This document shows, piece after piece, positions 18,087 through 26,477 of a stretch of 64,000 nt of DNA (positions are counted from its first letter, which is position 1; each line of letters opens with the position of its first letter). Location: contig JAXMDM010000002.1 in the NCBI GenBank assembly GCA_046348835.1, positions 744,001 through 808,000 on the forward strand, in the 5' to 3' direction. This stretch comes from Defluviicoccus sp046348835. GTDB taxonomy: Bacteria; Pseudomonadota; Alphaproteobacteria; Rhodospirillales; Defluviicoccaceae. The notes under the pieces were generated by a model. It was not told the origin of the DNA, searched no databases, and was given only the letters and a program-made list of their open reading frames with translations. Position numbers and translations under genes: made by a program.

Positions 18087-18413
18087 ATGATGGCAACTGA
18101 GCCGATGCACGAGGCGGTTCTTCGTCTCGACAAGGCGATCACTCTACTGCACAGCACGATCAGCGAGCTGTCACGGAACCTCTTCGGGCTGACGGAAACA
18201 ATGAAGCTCCACATCGAGACCCTGCGCATCGAGGTGCGAAAGGTTGAGCAGGTTGTGGATTCTAAGGCGACCCAGGCTTCGGTGGATTCGTTGGGAAATG
18301 ATCTTCGGTTGGAGCTGAAGGCGATCAATGGGAAGTTGGAGAAACTTCTGGCGTACCATCTAGCCGGCCCAGTCGAAGTACCGCCCATCGTTAAGGCAAA
18401 GGGATACCCGTGA
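18087..18413 (+). CDS. Hypothetical coiled-coil protein, 108 aa
   Basis: I do not recognise this family. The 108-aa soluble protein is largely predicted helix with heptad-like spacing from EAVLRLDKAITLLHSTISEL to NGKLEKLLAYHLAG. It resembles small coiled-coil partners of membrane proteins. GGGGAG precedes the ATG. It ends 3 bp before the next gene, so the two are co-transcribed. Base composition is lower in GC than the window, hinting at transfer. Confidence 0.6.
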   Translation: MMATEPMHEAVLRLDKAITLLHSTISELSRNLFGLTETMKLHIETLRIEVRKVEQVVDSKATQASVDSLGNDLRLELKAINGKLEKLLAYHLAGPVEVPPIVKAKGYP

Positions 18414-18416
18414 TCA

Positions 18417-18719
18417 ATGCGACGGCACCTATTGCCGGATGATTATGCGCGCTTCGAGATCGAGGACACTTCGAACGACCTTTATTGGAATGGCAAGCGG
18501 GTGGATCTGGGCGGTTGGTCCCGTACCGAACGGATCGGTGCGTGGAGCGCAATCCTCGTTTTGTTGGGCATTATTGTTGGTGCCATCGTCACCGTTGCCA
18601 CCAACTATCCGAACGTAAAGGCGGGTTGGGACGCGCTGACGAAGCAGCCGTCGGAGACGACCGAGCAGGGTGTGGTGCCGCCGCAAGGGGCTGCTCCGCT
18701 GGCGTCGCCGGCGCGGTGA
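18417..18719 (+). CDS. Hypothetical single-pass membrane protein, 100 aa
   Basis: I do not recognise this family. The 100-aa protein has an acidic N-terminal soluble part (DDYARFEIEDTSNDLYWNGK), one transmembrane helix (GAWSAILVLLGIIVGAIVTV) and a Pro/Ala-rich tail. It follows the coiled-coil gene by 3 bp, so the pair may form a membrane complex. Codon use is less GC-rich than that of the neighbours. Confidence 0.58.
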   Translation: MRRHLLPDDYARFEIEDTSNDLYWNGKRVDLGGWSRTERIGAWSAILVLLGIIVGAIVTVATNYPNVKAGWDALTKQPSETTEQGVVPPQGAAPLASPAR

Positions 18720-18844
18720 CGGCGGGGACGACGCTGCAGCCGGTCGGGTTGAATTCGTCCGGTTGAGCGCTATAAGGGACCATCTGGTGAACGGCCGGCG
18801 GCTCATCGTCGGCATGCCGCCGCTTTCTCGCGGAGTACGTTTTG

Positions 18845-19717
18845 ATGCTGTCCGGATCGATCGTTGCCCTTGTCACCCCCTTCAGCGACGGGGCCTTCGA
18901 CGAAGCCAGCTATCGCGATCTGATCGCCTGGCACATCCAGTCCGGGACCACCGGCCTCGTCCCGTGCGGGACCACCGGCGAGGCCTCGACCCTCGACCAC
19001 GACGAGCATCGGCGGGTGATCGAGACCTGCATCGCCGAGACCGCCGGCCGGGTCCCGGTCATCGCCGGCACCGGCTCCAATTGCACCGCGGAAGCGATCG
19101 AACTCACCCAGTTCGCCGCCGACGCCGGCGCGGATGCCGCGCTTGTGGTCACCCCCTACTACAACAAGCCGACCCAGGAAGGCCTCTACCGGCACTTCAA
19201 GGCGATCCACGACGCGACCGCCATTCCGATCATCATCTACAACATCCCCGGGCGATGCGTCGTCGACATGACGGTGGAGACGATGGCTCGTCTGGCCGAG
19301 CTGCCGCGCATCCAAGGGGTGAAGGACGCAACCCAGGACCTGGTCCGGCCGCTGCGCACCCGGGCCGCCATCGGCGACGGCTTCTGCCAGCTCTCCGGCG
19401 AGGACGCGACCATCCTCGCCTTTCTCGCCAGCGGCGGTCACGGCTGCATTTCGGTCACCGCCAATGTCGCGCCGGCGCTCTGCGCCCAGATGCATCGCGC
19501 CTGGCAGGCGGGGGACATTGCCCTTGCCCTGCAAATCCAGATGCGTCTCATGCCCCTGCACCAGGAGCTGTTCTGCGAAAGCAATCCGGTCCCCGCCAAG
19601 TATGCGCTGCACCGGCTCAACAAGTGCGGCCCCGATGTGCGCCTGCCGCTGGTGCCGCTGGCGGCGGCGAGCCGGGCCAAGGTCGACGGCGCCCTGGCCG
19701 CCGCGCAGCTTCTGTAG
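18845..19717 (+). CDS. dapA: 4-hydroxy-tetrahydrodipicolinate synthase
   Basis: DapA condenses pyruvate with aspartate semialdehyde in lysine and peptidoglycan diaminopimelate synthesis. The 290-aa protein has the pyruvate-binding loop VPCGTTGEASTL, the catalytic Tyr region IPIIIYNIPGRC and the Schiff-base Lys in IQGVKDATQDL. The C-terminal KYALHRLNKCGPDVRLPLVP is typical. The TTG just before ATG 18845 is not needed. smpB follows 22 bp downstream. Confidence 0.95.
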   Translation: MLSGSIVALVTPFSDGAFDEASYRDLIAWHIQSGTTGLVPCGTTGEASTLDHDEHRRVIETCIAETAGRVPVIAGTGSNCTAEAIELTQFAADAGADAALVVTPYYNKPTQEGLYRHFKAIHDATAIPIIIYNIPGRCVVDMTVETMARLAELPRIQGVKDATQDLVRPLRTRAAIGDGFCQLSGEDATILAFLASGGHGCISVTANVAPALCAQMHRAWQAGDIALALQIQMRLMPLHQELFCESNPVPAKYALHRLNKCGPDVRLPLVPLAAASRAKVDGALAAAQLL

Positions 19718-19739
19718 CCCGCTCTCGCTCGTCCGCACC

Positions 19740-20216
19740 ATGGCCCCGCCAAAACAGCGCGCGGGCGGCGACAACCGCAAGATCATCGCCCGCAACCGCC
19801 GCGCCTCGTTCGACTATGCCTTCGAGGAGATTGTCGAGGCCGGCATCCAGTTGCTGGGCAGCGAGGTGAAATCGCTGCGCCTGCGCCGGGCGTCGCTCAA
19901 CGAGGCCTATGCCCAGGACCGCAAGGGTGAACTGTTCCTCCTCGGCGCCCACATCTCCCCCTATGAAAGCGCCAAGACGTTCGGCCATGATCCGCTACGT
20001 CCGCGCAAGCTGCTGCTGCACCGCCAGGAGATGCTGAAGCTGATCGGCGCTATCCGCCGCAAGGGAATGACCCTGGTACCGGTGTCCCTCTACTTCAACC
20101 ACAAAGGGCGGGCGAAGGTGGAGTTGGCCCTGGCCAAGGGCCGCACCAAGGGCGACCAGCGTCAGGCGATCAAAGACCGTGAGTGGAAGCGGGAGAAGCG
20201 CGAACTGCGCATTTGA
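19740..20216 (+). CDS. smpB: SsrA-binding protein SmpB
   Basis: SmpB delivers tmRNA to stalled ribosomes in trans-translation. The 158-aa protein has IIARNRRASFDYAFEEIVEA, the conserved GSEVKSLRLRRASLNEAYAQ and AHISPYESAKTFGHDPLRPR, and a basic C-terminal tail GRTKGDQRQAIKDREWKREK required for decoding-centre binding. The dapA-smpB order is common in alphaproteobacteria. Confidence 0.96.
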   Translation: MAPPKQRAGGDNRKIIARNRRASFDYAFEEIVEAGIQLLGSEVKSLRLRRASLNEAYAQDRKGELFLLGAHISPYESAKTFGHDPLRPRKLLLHRQEMLKLIGAIRRKGMTLVPVSLYFNHKGRAKVELALAKGRTKGDQRQAIKDREWKREKRELRI

Positions 20217-20286
20217 GCGGCGGCTGAAAGCACCGCCATCGATCGCGCCGGGGAGCCGGCGCTCCGGCGTTGACCGAAAAACATCC

Positions 20287-20331
20287 GGGCCGACACGGGG
20301 TGGGCCGACACAGGGCGGGCCGACACGGGGA
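20287..20331. repeat. Three tandem 15-nt repeats
   Basis: Three consecutive copies of GGGCCGACACGGGGN (20287-20301, 20302-20316, 20317-20331) differ only at one or two bases. They sit directly upstream of the FUSC gene start and overlap its ribosome-binding region. Confidence 0.85.
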
Positions 20332-20338
20332 AGGTCCG

Positions 20339-22504
20339 ATGCCGAACCCTGACCCCAGGTGGCCGACCTGGCGGGCGGCGCGTCGGCGGGGCAAGGAGGT
20401 CGCCCAATCCCTTGTGCGGGGAGCCACCCGCAAGCCCGGCGCCGACCTGTCGCGGCTGCCGGTCGGGCTCAATGTGCGCGGGATCAGCGTCGCCGACGGC
20501 ATTCGGGCGGCGCTGGCGTGCGGGGTCGTCATCGGTGTCGAGCACTGGGTCGATTGGCCGCCGCTGTTCTACATGGCGCTGGCTGCCAACCTCACCTGCT
20601 TTGCCGACGCCGGCGGACCCCTGCGCCCGCGGCTGGTGGCGCTGCTCTCGTTCGCGGTTCTGGGGGCGCTGCTGTGGAGCGGCTTTGGCCTTCTCGTCTC
20701 GGCCGGCGCCGTCGTCGTCCTGCCGGTCGCCTGTGTGGTCATTTTCTGCACCAGCTTCGCCCGGGTCTGGGGACTGTCGGCGTTGGCGGTGGGCAATGTC
20801 CTCACGGTTGCGCTTGTGCTCTCCCTCGATCGAAGTCTCAGCGTCGATCAGGCGGTGGTCATCGGCGCCATGTTCCTCGCCGGCGCCCTTTGGGCGATCC
20901 TGATGGCGGTGGCGGTGTGGCGGCTCGATCCCTACCGTCCGGCGCGGGCGGCGGTGGTGGAGGTGTGGCGACGTCTGGCGGAAATGACCGTCGACCTGCG
21001 CGCCCTGCTGCGGCGGCCCGATGTCTCCGCCGCCGAGTGGGACTCCCACGAACGCGCTCATCGCCGGGCCATCCGCGACGCCGTCGAAGCGGCCCGGACG
21101 GCGGTCGGCGATCTGGCGCGGCTGCGCGGTTCGGTGTCCGAGCGCACCTCGCGCGCCCTCTTGCGGCTTGAGGCGGGCGAACAGCTGTTCGGCGCCTTGG
21201 TCGCCCTCGCCGACGTGCTGAGTGAGGACCGCTGCCCCGACCGGCGCCGCACCGGTCGGCGACTGGTCAGGGTGCTGGCTCCGCTCCTCACCCTCGTCGC
21301 CCGCTCCATGCGTTCAGAGACCGCTCCCGGTCGGGCGGCTTTGGAATCCGCGCTGACGAGGGCATTGGCGTGTGCCGCGGCGGATCCGGGATTGCACTCG
21401 ATCGCCGAAACGATCGTCGACCGGCTTCGCATCGTCCTCAAGTTGTATGGCGTCGAGGAAGCGGTTGTGGGCGAAGGAGTGGTCGAAGAACCCACCGCGG
21501 CGTCGGCATGGGAGCGAATGATGGGTCCCGTCCGCGCCAACATGACCTGGGATTCCGTCGTCCTTCGCCACAGCCTTCGCGCTGCCCTCGTCGCCGTGCC
21601 GGCGCTGGCGATCACCTTGAACTGGCGGGGCGCCTTCACCCACTGGCTCACCATTACCGTGGTCCTCACCATGCAGCCCTTCTTTGCCGCGACCTGGCAG
21701 CGGGCGCTGGAAAGAATCCTCGGTACGGTGATGGGCGGCCTGGTCGGCGCCATCCTCGTCCATGCCGCATCGACGCCGCTCGACCTCGCGGCACTCATGT
21801 TCCCGCTGTGCATCCTGGGGTTTTCGGCGCGGCAGGTGAGTTACGGTGCCTTCATCGCCTGCATGATGCCGCAACTCGTCGTCCTCGTGGAGTTGATCCA
21901 GCCGGGCTACAGCTCCTGGGACATCGTCGAGATGCGCGCCCTGTTCACGGTTCTGGGCGGTGTCATTGCCGTCCTGGGCTGCCTCTTGTTGTGGCCGAGC
22001 TGGGAGCAGCCGCGCCTGATCCGGGACCTGAAGGCGGCGCTCCGCGCCTACGCCGCGTACGCCGACGGGGTATTTGCCGACGTGGCGGGTGAGGCGGTGG
22101 AACCGCCCTTGCAGCAACGCCGGCGGCGCGCCGGGGTTGCCATGAGCAACCTCGAAGCGTCCATCTCGCGCGCGCTGCAGGAGCCCCGCCAAGGCCGGGA
22201 TGCCCGCCAGCGGCTGGAAGCGATCATGGTTGCCGATGCCACCTTACGCCGCTTCGGCGGCCGCCTGCTGGTCCTGCACCACGACCGGGCGAGCCGAGGC
22301 GCCCTCGACGGGGAAAGCCTGCGGCGCTGGCGAAGCTGGATAACGACGACTGTCTGTGCCTTCGCCGACGGAAAAACTTCACCGCACCCGAGACCGGACG
22401 AACCCCACGCCGAGGCGTTGTCGCGCATGGCGCGTCAGATCGAACTTCTCGAAGGCGCCCTCGCCAACGCCGCCGTGTGTTGCTCGCCCGGCGAGGGAAC
22501 CTGA
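20339..22504 (+). CDS. FUSC-family inner-membrane transporter
   Basis: This is a membrane protein of about 720 aa with two hydrophobic bundles: residues about 40-180 (ALACGVVIGVEHWVDWPPLF onward) and about 400-550 (LRAALVAVPALAITLNWRGA, MQPFFAATWQRALERILGTV). Each is followed by a helical soluble domain. This is the FUSC/YccS-AaeB layout linked to aromatic acid or toxic compound efflux. The second half carries the FUSC motif TWQRALERILGTVMGGLVGA. ATG 20339 follows GGAAGG. No membrane-fusion partner is adjacent, so the substrate is unknown. Confidence 0.8.
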   Translation: MPNPDPRWPTWRAARRRGKEVAQSLVRGATRKPGADLSRLPVGLNVRGISVADGIRAALACGVVIGVEHWVDWPPLFYMALAANLTCFADAGGPLRPRLVALLSFAVLGALLWSGFGLLVSAGAVVVLPVACVVIFCTSFARVWGLSALAVGNVLTVALVLSLDRSLSVDQAVVIGAMFLAGALWAILMAVAVWRLDPYRPARAAVVEVWRRLAEMTVDLRALLRRPDVSAAEWDSHERAHRRAIRDAVEAARTAVGDLARLRGSVSERTSRALLRLEAGEQLFGALVALADVLSEDRCPDRRRTGRRLVRVLAPLLTLVARSMRSETAPGRAALESALTRALACAAADPGLHSIAETIVDRLRIVLKLYGVEEAVVGEGVVEEPTAASAWERMMGPVRANMTWDSVVLRHSLRAALVAVPALAITLNWRGAFTHWLTITVVLTMQPFFAATWQRALERILGTVMGGLVGAILVHAASTPLDLAALMFPLCILGFSARQVSYGAFIACMMPQLVVLVELIQPGYSSWDIVEMRALFTVLGGVIAVLGCLLLWPSWEQPRLIRDLKAALRAYAAYADGVFADVAGEAVEPPLQQRRRRAGVAMSNLEASISRALQEPRQGRDARQRLEAIMVADATLRRFGGRLLVLHHDRASRGALDGESLRRWRSWITTTVCAFADGKTSPHPRPDEPHAEALSRMARQIELLEGALANAAVCCSPGEGT

Positions 22505-22536
22505 CCGATGCTGGCTTTGCGCGACGCGCGCTACGG

Positions 22537-23382
22537 CTACGGCTGAGTGTCGGCCGGGAAGTCGGCGCCGAGGGTGACCTCCCGCAGCGCCTCCATCTCG
22601 GCCGAGAAGGTCGTGAGCTTTTCGCTCACAAGGCCATAGGCGACGGCACCCAACAACAGGCGCAGGGGCGGCTGGGCGGATTCCACCGCCTCGATCATCG
22701 CCGTCGCCGCCCGCACCGGGTCGCCCGGCTGTTTGCCGCTGTAGCCGCGGATGGTGCCGACGCGGACACCCGCCGTCTCCGCATAGTCCTCTATGGGGTG
22801 CTGCGGGGTTTTCAGCGAGCGGCCGGCCCAGTCGGTGCGAAACGGGCCCGGCTCGACGATGGTGACCCGGATGCCGAGCGGGGCCACTTCCTTCGCCAGC
22901 GCCTCGGACAAGCCCTCCACGGCGAACTTGGTGGCGTTGTAGTAACCCACCCCGGGGAAGCCGACGAGGCCGCCCATGGACGAGATGTTGACGATGTGGC
23001 CGCTCCGCCTGGCCCGCATCTCCGGCAGGACCGCCTTGGTCATGTCGACGAGACCGAACACGTTGGCGTCGAACATGGCCCGGACTTCCTCGTCGTCGCC
23101 CTCTTCGATGGCGGCGAGGTAGCCATAGCCGGCGTTGTTGACGAGGACGTCGATGCGGCCGAACCGGGCCTCGGCGGTGGCGACCGCGGCGGCGATCTGA
23201 TCCGGGCGGGTCACGTCCAGTTCGACCACCAGGGCGCGGGGATCGCCGGCCACGTCATCCAACGTTTGCGGATGGCGGGCGGTGGCGACGACGGTGCGGC
23301 CGCACTCGAGCAACTGCCGGACCAACTCCCGACCGAAGCCGGTGGAGCAGCCGGTTATGAACCATACCGCTTCTGCCGCCAT
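22537..23382 (-). CDS. Short-chain dehydrogenase/reductase
   Basis: This is a 281-aa classical SDR with N-terminal cofactor motif FITGCSTGFGRELVRQL (TGxxxGxG), VLVNNAGYGYL, and active-site Ser in VNISSMGGLVGFPGVGYYNA with YxxxK in YYNATKF. VTIVEPGPFRTDW follows. Arg residues after the second strand (ATARHPQ) suggest NADP(H). The substrate is not predictable. It begins 82 bp after the GH71-like gene on the same strand and may be co-transcribed. Confidence 0.88.
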   Translation of the reverse strand: MAAEAVWFITGCSTGFGRELVRQLLECGRTVVATARHPQTLDDVAGDPRALVVELDVTRPDQIAAAVATAEARFGRIDVLVNNAGYGYLAAIEEGDDEEVRAMFDANVFGLVDMTKAVLPEMRARRSGHIVNISSMGGLVGFPGVGYYNATKFAVEGLSEALAKEVAPLGIRVTIVEPGPFRTDWAGRSLKTPQHPIEDYAETAGVRVGTIRGYSGKQPGDPVRAATAMIEAVESAQPPLRLLLGAVAYGLVSEKLTTFSAEMEALREVTLGADFPADTQP

Positions 23383-23464
23383 GTCGATCCGCTCCCTCTC
23401 GCCTCGTGGCGCCGTCGCCCGTCCTGATCCCATTCTACACCCGCGTTCCTCGACCGGCACAAGC

Positions 23465-25213
23465 TTAGTGAAAAGCGCCGGCTCGGTCGGGCCGCGAGGC
23501 GAGGGACAGCCGTCGGTGCTGGGCCGCGGCGGCACTTCCTACCGCCGACGCGGGCAGTTCGTAGTAGTCGGCATAGGTCTGGTAGTTCCTCGAGATGGTG
23601 CCGTCGTATTGCACCGGCTGGTCGGTGATCTCGAGGCGGCCGTTCCACGCGGCTACGGCGACACCGTTGCGTTCCAGCACGAACGCCGGCGTGCCGAGGC
23701 GACCCGGCCCGTAAGGAACTACCGCCGACTGCCGCTCGTCCGAACCGGCGGCGAAGATCTGGTTTGCCGGCAGGTCGACGACGCTGGTCGTTCCGCCGAA
23801 GGTGACATAGAGCCGGGCCGGCTCACGCAGGAACGAGGTGATATAGATCACGTCCTTCACCTCGTCGCCGTACTTGGCCACATCGACGTCGGGGCACCAG
23901 TCGTTGGGCAGCGTTTTCTTGTCGAGGCCGATGGGGTGCTGGCGGTATTGCCAGGCGACGAACTCGCTCCCGGGCGTCGGCTGCACCCGGTTCAGGAACC
24001 AGTTGGCGTACTCCCGATCGATGCGCTGGAAACCGCGATGGGTCCAGTGCGTCGCGCGATAGCCGGTGCGGAAGAACGTGGTCGCGTGCGAGGCCCGCCG
24101 CTGCGGGTACGGGAGCGGCTCGACGCACTCTCCCACCTGGCGCAGATATTGATCGCGGCCGTCCGGATCGCAGTAGAGGGAAGACGAATGGGACGAGTCT
24201 TCGCCCAGGTCGCCGCCGAATCCGAGCGTGTACATGACGAAGTCCAGCCCCGGCGTGCCGGTCTCCTCAAGCTCGCCGTCGGGGCGATAGGCGTACCAGG
24301 CGTCCAGCATCCGCTTCCAGCCGGACATGCCGGTGATGGCGGGCTGGGTGACTTTGCCCGGAGCACCGCCGCAGACGGTTCCCGGGCCGGTGCAGTGGGA
24401 GGCCCGAGCCGACGGAATGCCGGGGACGAATCGGGTGCCGATCTGTTGCATCGCCATCTTCAACGACGCCGCCCGGTCGAGCCGCAGCGGGTCGCCGCTG
24501 AAGAACTCGATGAAGTTGGGAACCACGCCCGACGCCCAGATGCTGGGCTGGCAGCCCCCGTACCATTCGCTGAAACCGGTATCCGCCGTCTGCTGCTGGT
24601 GGTGGAACCATTGGAACCAGCCGTCGCCGCGAACCGCGCGCAGGGCGCCGAACAGGTTCTGATACCAGGCGAGGCCGCCGGACGAGCACGGCGTCGTGGC
24701 GTAGCTGGCGATGACCGGCGCTCCGCCGAGGGTGCAGTAGGCGCTGCTCGCCGGATCGGGGCCGTCGGCGGCGAGGAAGAACTCCTGCTGTTGGCTCGGG
24801 GTGAATGTCTGGTTGTCGTACAGCACCGCGACGCAGACCGGCCTCGGGATGCCGGTGATGCCGTTGTAGGCGCGGGCGGCGTCGGCGAAAAGCTGCACCC
24901 GCCGCAGTCGCGGCTTGTCGGTCGCGGTGGGGGCGTCCGGCGCCGTATCCAGCAGGAAGACGCTGGTGCCGGCGGTGGCGCCATCGACGATCTGGGTGAA
25001 ATAGTTCTGGAACAGCAGGTCATCGGTGGGGGCGGGACGGCCGCTGGCGGCATCGGCGCAGCCTTCGCACCAGTCGACGGTGTTCATGAAGCTCCACGCC
25101 CAGATGGCCTTCGCCGGCATCTCGACCCGGGCCTGCAGGCTCGCCGGCATGCTGAGCAGCCCCACGGCGCAAACGGCCAAGGCCGCCACCCAGCGTGTTC
25201 CGAACCCCATCAT
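23465..25213 (-). CDS. Secreted GH71-like (alpha-1,3-glucanase-type) protein
   Basis: The protein is about 582 aa with a signal peptide (WVAALAVCAVGLLSMPASLQ) and no further membrane segment. The body has AKAIWAWSFMNTVDW, paired Cys and a central region LDAWYAYRPDGELEETGTPG. A C-terminal beta domain (KDVIYITSFLREPARLYVTF, VVDLPANQIFAAGSD, VLERNGVAVAAWNGRLEI) resembles the end of family 71 glycoside hydrolases. The family call rests on remembered similarity and is tentative. GGAGGAGGA precedes the tandem ATGs at 25213 and 25210. The protein should be periplasmic or secreted. Confidence 0.45.
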   Translation of the reverse strand: MMGFGTRWVAALAVCAVGLLSMPASLQARVEMPAKAIWAWSFMNTVDWCEGCADAASGRPAPTDDLLFQNYFTQIVDGATAGTSVFLLDTAPDAPTATDKPRLRRVQLFADAARAYNGITGIPRPVCVAVLYDNQTFTPSQQQEFFLAADGPDPASSAYCTLGGAPVIASYATTPCSSGGLAWYQNLFGALRAVRGDGWFQWFHHQQQTADTGFSEWYGGCQPSIWASGVVPNFIEFFSGDPLRLDRAASLKMAMQQIGTRFVPGIPSARASHCTGPGTVCGGAPGKVTQPAITGMSGWKRMLDAWYAYRPDGELEETGTPGLDFVMYTLGFGGDLGEDSSHSSSLYCDPDGRDQYLRQVGECVEPLPYPQRRASHATTFFRTGYRATHWTHRGFQRIDREYANWFLNRVQPTPGSEFVAWQYRQHPIGLDKKTLPNDWCPDVDVAKYGDEVKDVIYITSFLREPARLYVTFGGTTSVVDLPANQIFAAGSDERQSAVVPYGPGRLGTPAFVLERNGVAVAAWNGRLEITDQPVQYDGTISRNYQTYADYYELPASAVGSAAAAQHRRLSLASRPDRAGAFH

Positions 25214-25423
25214 TCCTCCTCCGTTGGCTCCCACCCTGGCGCCTTCGTCCATGGCCCGACTGTAATATCTGAGATTGACGATCCCGAGGCGCTAATTCAA
25301 TCACCCGGAGAGGCCACAGAAGAGTGTCGCCGCCCACAGACAAAACCCGGTGCATGGGGGGTGGGCGGAATCCGGCATCGCAGCGCCCCGCCGGCGCTCC
25401 CTACGGAGGCCCGAGGGCGGAGC
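25214..25423. other. Intergenic region, no gene seen
   Basis: The 210 bp between the GH71-like start and the BtuF-like stop contains an AT-richer patch near 25260-25300 that probably holds the promoter of the GH71-like gene. No further feature was found. Confidence 0.35.
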
Positions 25424-26218
25424 TCAGGGCGGCGATGACGGCCCGGACCCGATGATGCGATGGAGGGCGTCGAGACCGTCGGTCAGGGCGGCCGGCCCCG
25501 GCTGCAGGATGATCGACGACTTGATCTCGTGCAGGGCACCGGTTCGGACGGCGGGAACGTTGGCAAATCCCGGCCGGGCACGGACCCGGTCGGCGACGAA
25601 ACGCTTGCCGCACCAGGAGCCGATAATGATGTCGGGAGCGCGGGCGACCACATCCTCGGCGCTGACGATGCGCTCCGTCGCCGATTTGCCACCGGCGCGC
25701 TCGGCAAACACGTCCTCTCCGCCGGCGATCCCGATCAGCTCGGAGACCCAGCCGATCGCCGAGATCAGCGGCTCGTCCCACTCTTCGAAGAAGACACGCG
25801 GCCGCACCGCCCGTCCGGCGACCTCGCGCCTGATAAGATCCATGCGCCGGGCGAGGCTGTCGGCCAGCTTCTCCGCCCGGTCCGCCGCGCCCACCAGCCG
25901 TCCCACCGTCTCGATCATGGCGAGGATACCGCTCACGTCGCGATGATTGAAGGCGTGCACGGCGCAGCCGTGGCGGATCAACTCGGCGACGATGTCGGCT
26001 TGCAAGTCGGAGAAGGTCAGCACCAGGTCCGGCTGCAACGCCAGGATCTTGTCGATGTTGGCGGAGGTGAACGCGCTGACCCTCGGCTTATCCCGCCGGG
26101 CCTCGGGCGGCCTGACCACGTAGCCGGAAACGCCGACGATCCGGTCCTGCTCGCCGAGCAGGTACAGCGTCTCGACGGTCTCCTCGGTCAGGCAGACGAT
26201 CCGTTGCGGAAGGCGCAT
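25424..26218 (-). CDS. BtuF-like cobalamin/metal-chelate binding protein
   Basis: This is a 264-aa protein of the periplasmic-binding-protein class III fold (BtuF/FecB). The N-terminus RIVCLTEETVETLYLLGEQD is typical of the cytosolic-looking cobalamin-binding protein group. VLTFSDLQADIVAELIRHGC, FFEEWDEPLISAIGWVSELI and DIIIGSWCGKRF follow. No signal peptide is visible from ATG 26218, and no permease or ATPase is adjacent. It is divergent from the imelysin operon across a Fur-like box, so iron control is likely. The ligand could be cobalamin or a ferric chelate. Confidence 0.65.
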   Translation of the reverse strand: MRLPQRIVCLTEETVETLYLLGEQDRIVGVSGYVVRPPEARRDKPRVSAFTSANIDKILALQPDLVLTFSDLQADIVAELIRHGCAVHAFNHRDVSGILAMIETVGRLVGAADRAEKLADSLARRMDLIRREVAGRAVRPRVFFEEWDEPLISAIGWVSELIGIAGGEDVFAERAGGKSATERIVSAEDVVARAPDIIIGSWCGKRFVADRVRARPGFANVPAVRTGALHEIKSSIILQPGPAALTDGLDALHRIIGSGPSSPP

Positions 26219-26341
26219 GGGCGGGTCTGGCTCCGTTGAAGACGAGGCCGATGACAACGTTGGCGCCGATTATACGGCTTTCCGCGGGCGAGAGGGAGTG
26301 CAACCGCGGCGGCGCCTGGATGCGCGGCGGGATAAATTGCT

Positions 26342-26363
26342 ATTGATAATCAGTCGCAATAAT
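26342..26363. promoter_or_regulatory. Fur-like box between btuF-like and imelysin genes
   Basis: ATTGATAATCAGTCGCAATA, read in reverse as TATTGCGACTGATTATCAAT, matches the usual proteobacterial Fur operator pattern (TTGCGAATGATTATCA-like). It lies in an AT-rich patch 115 bp before the imelysin start and 124 bp from the BtuF-like start, so it could control both. Confidence 0.6.
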
Positions 26364-26477
26364 TTTACGCCGATGTGGGTGGGATCGGCGCGTCCCATGA
26401 CGGTCGCCGAAACCGTGGCAGCAACCTAAAGGCTCCCCGCCATCGGCGGAAGCCGCTGAAGCGAGGGAGGATTCTCC

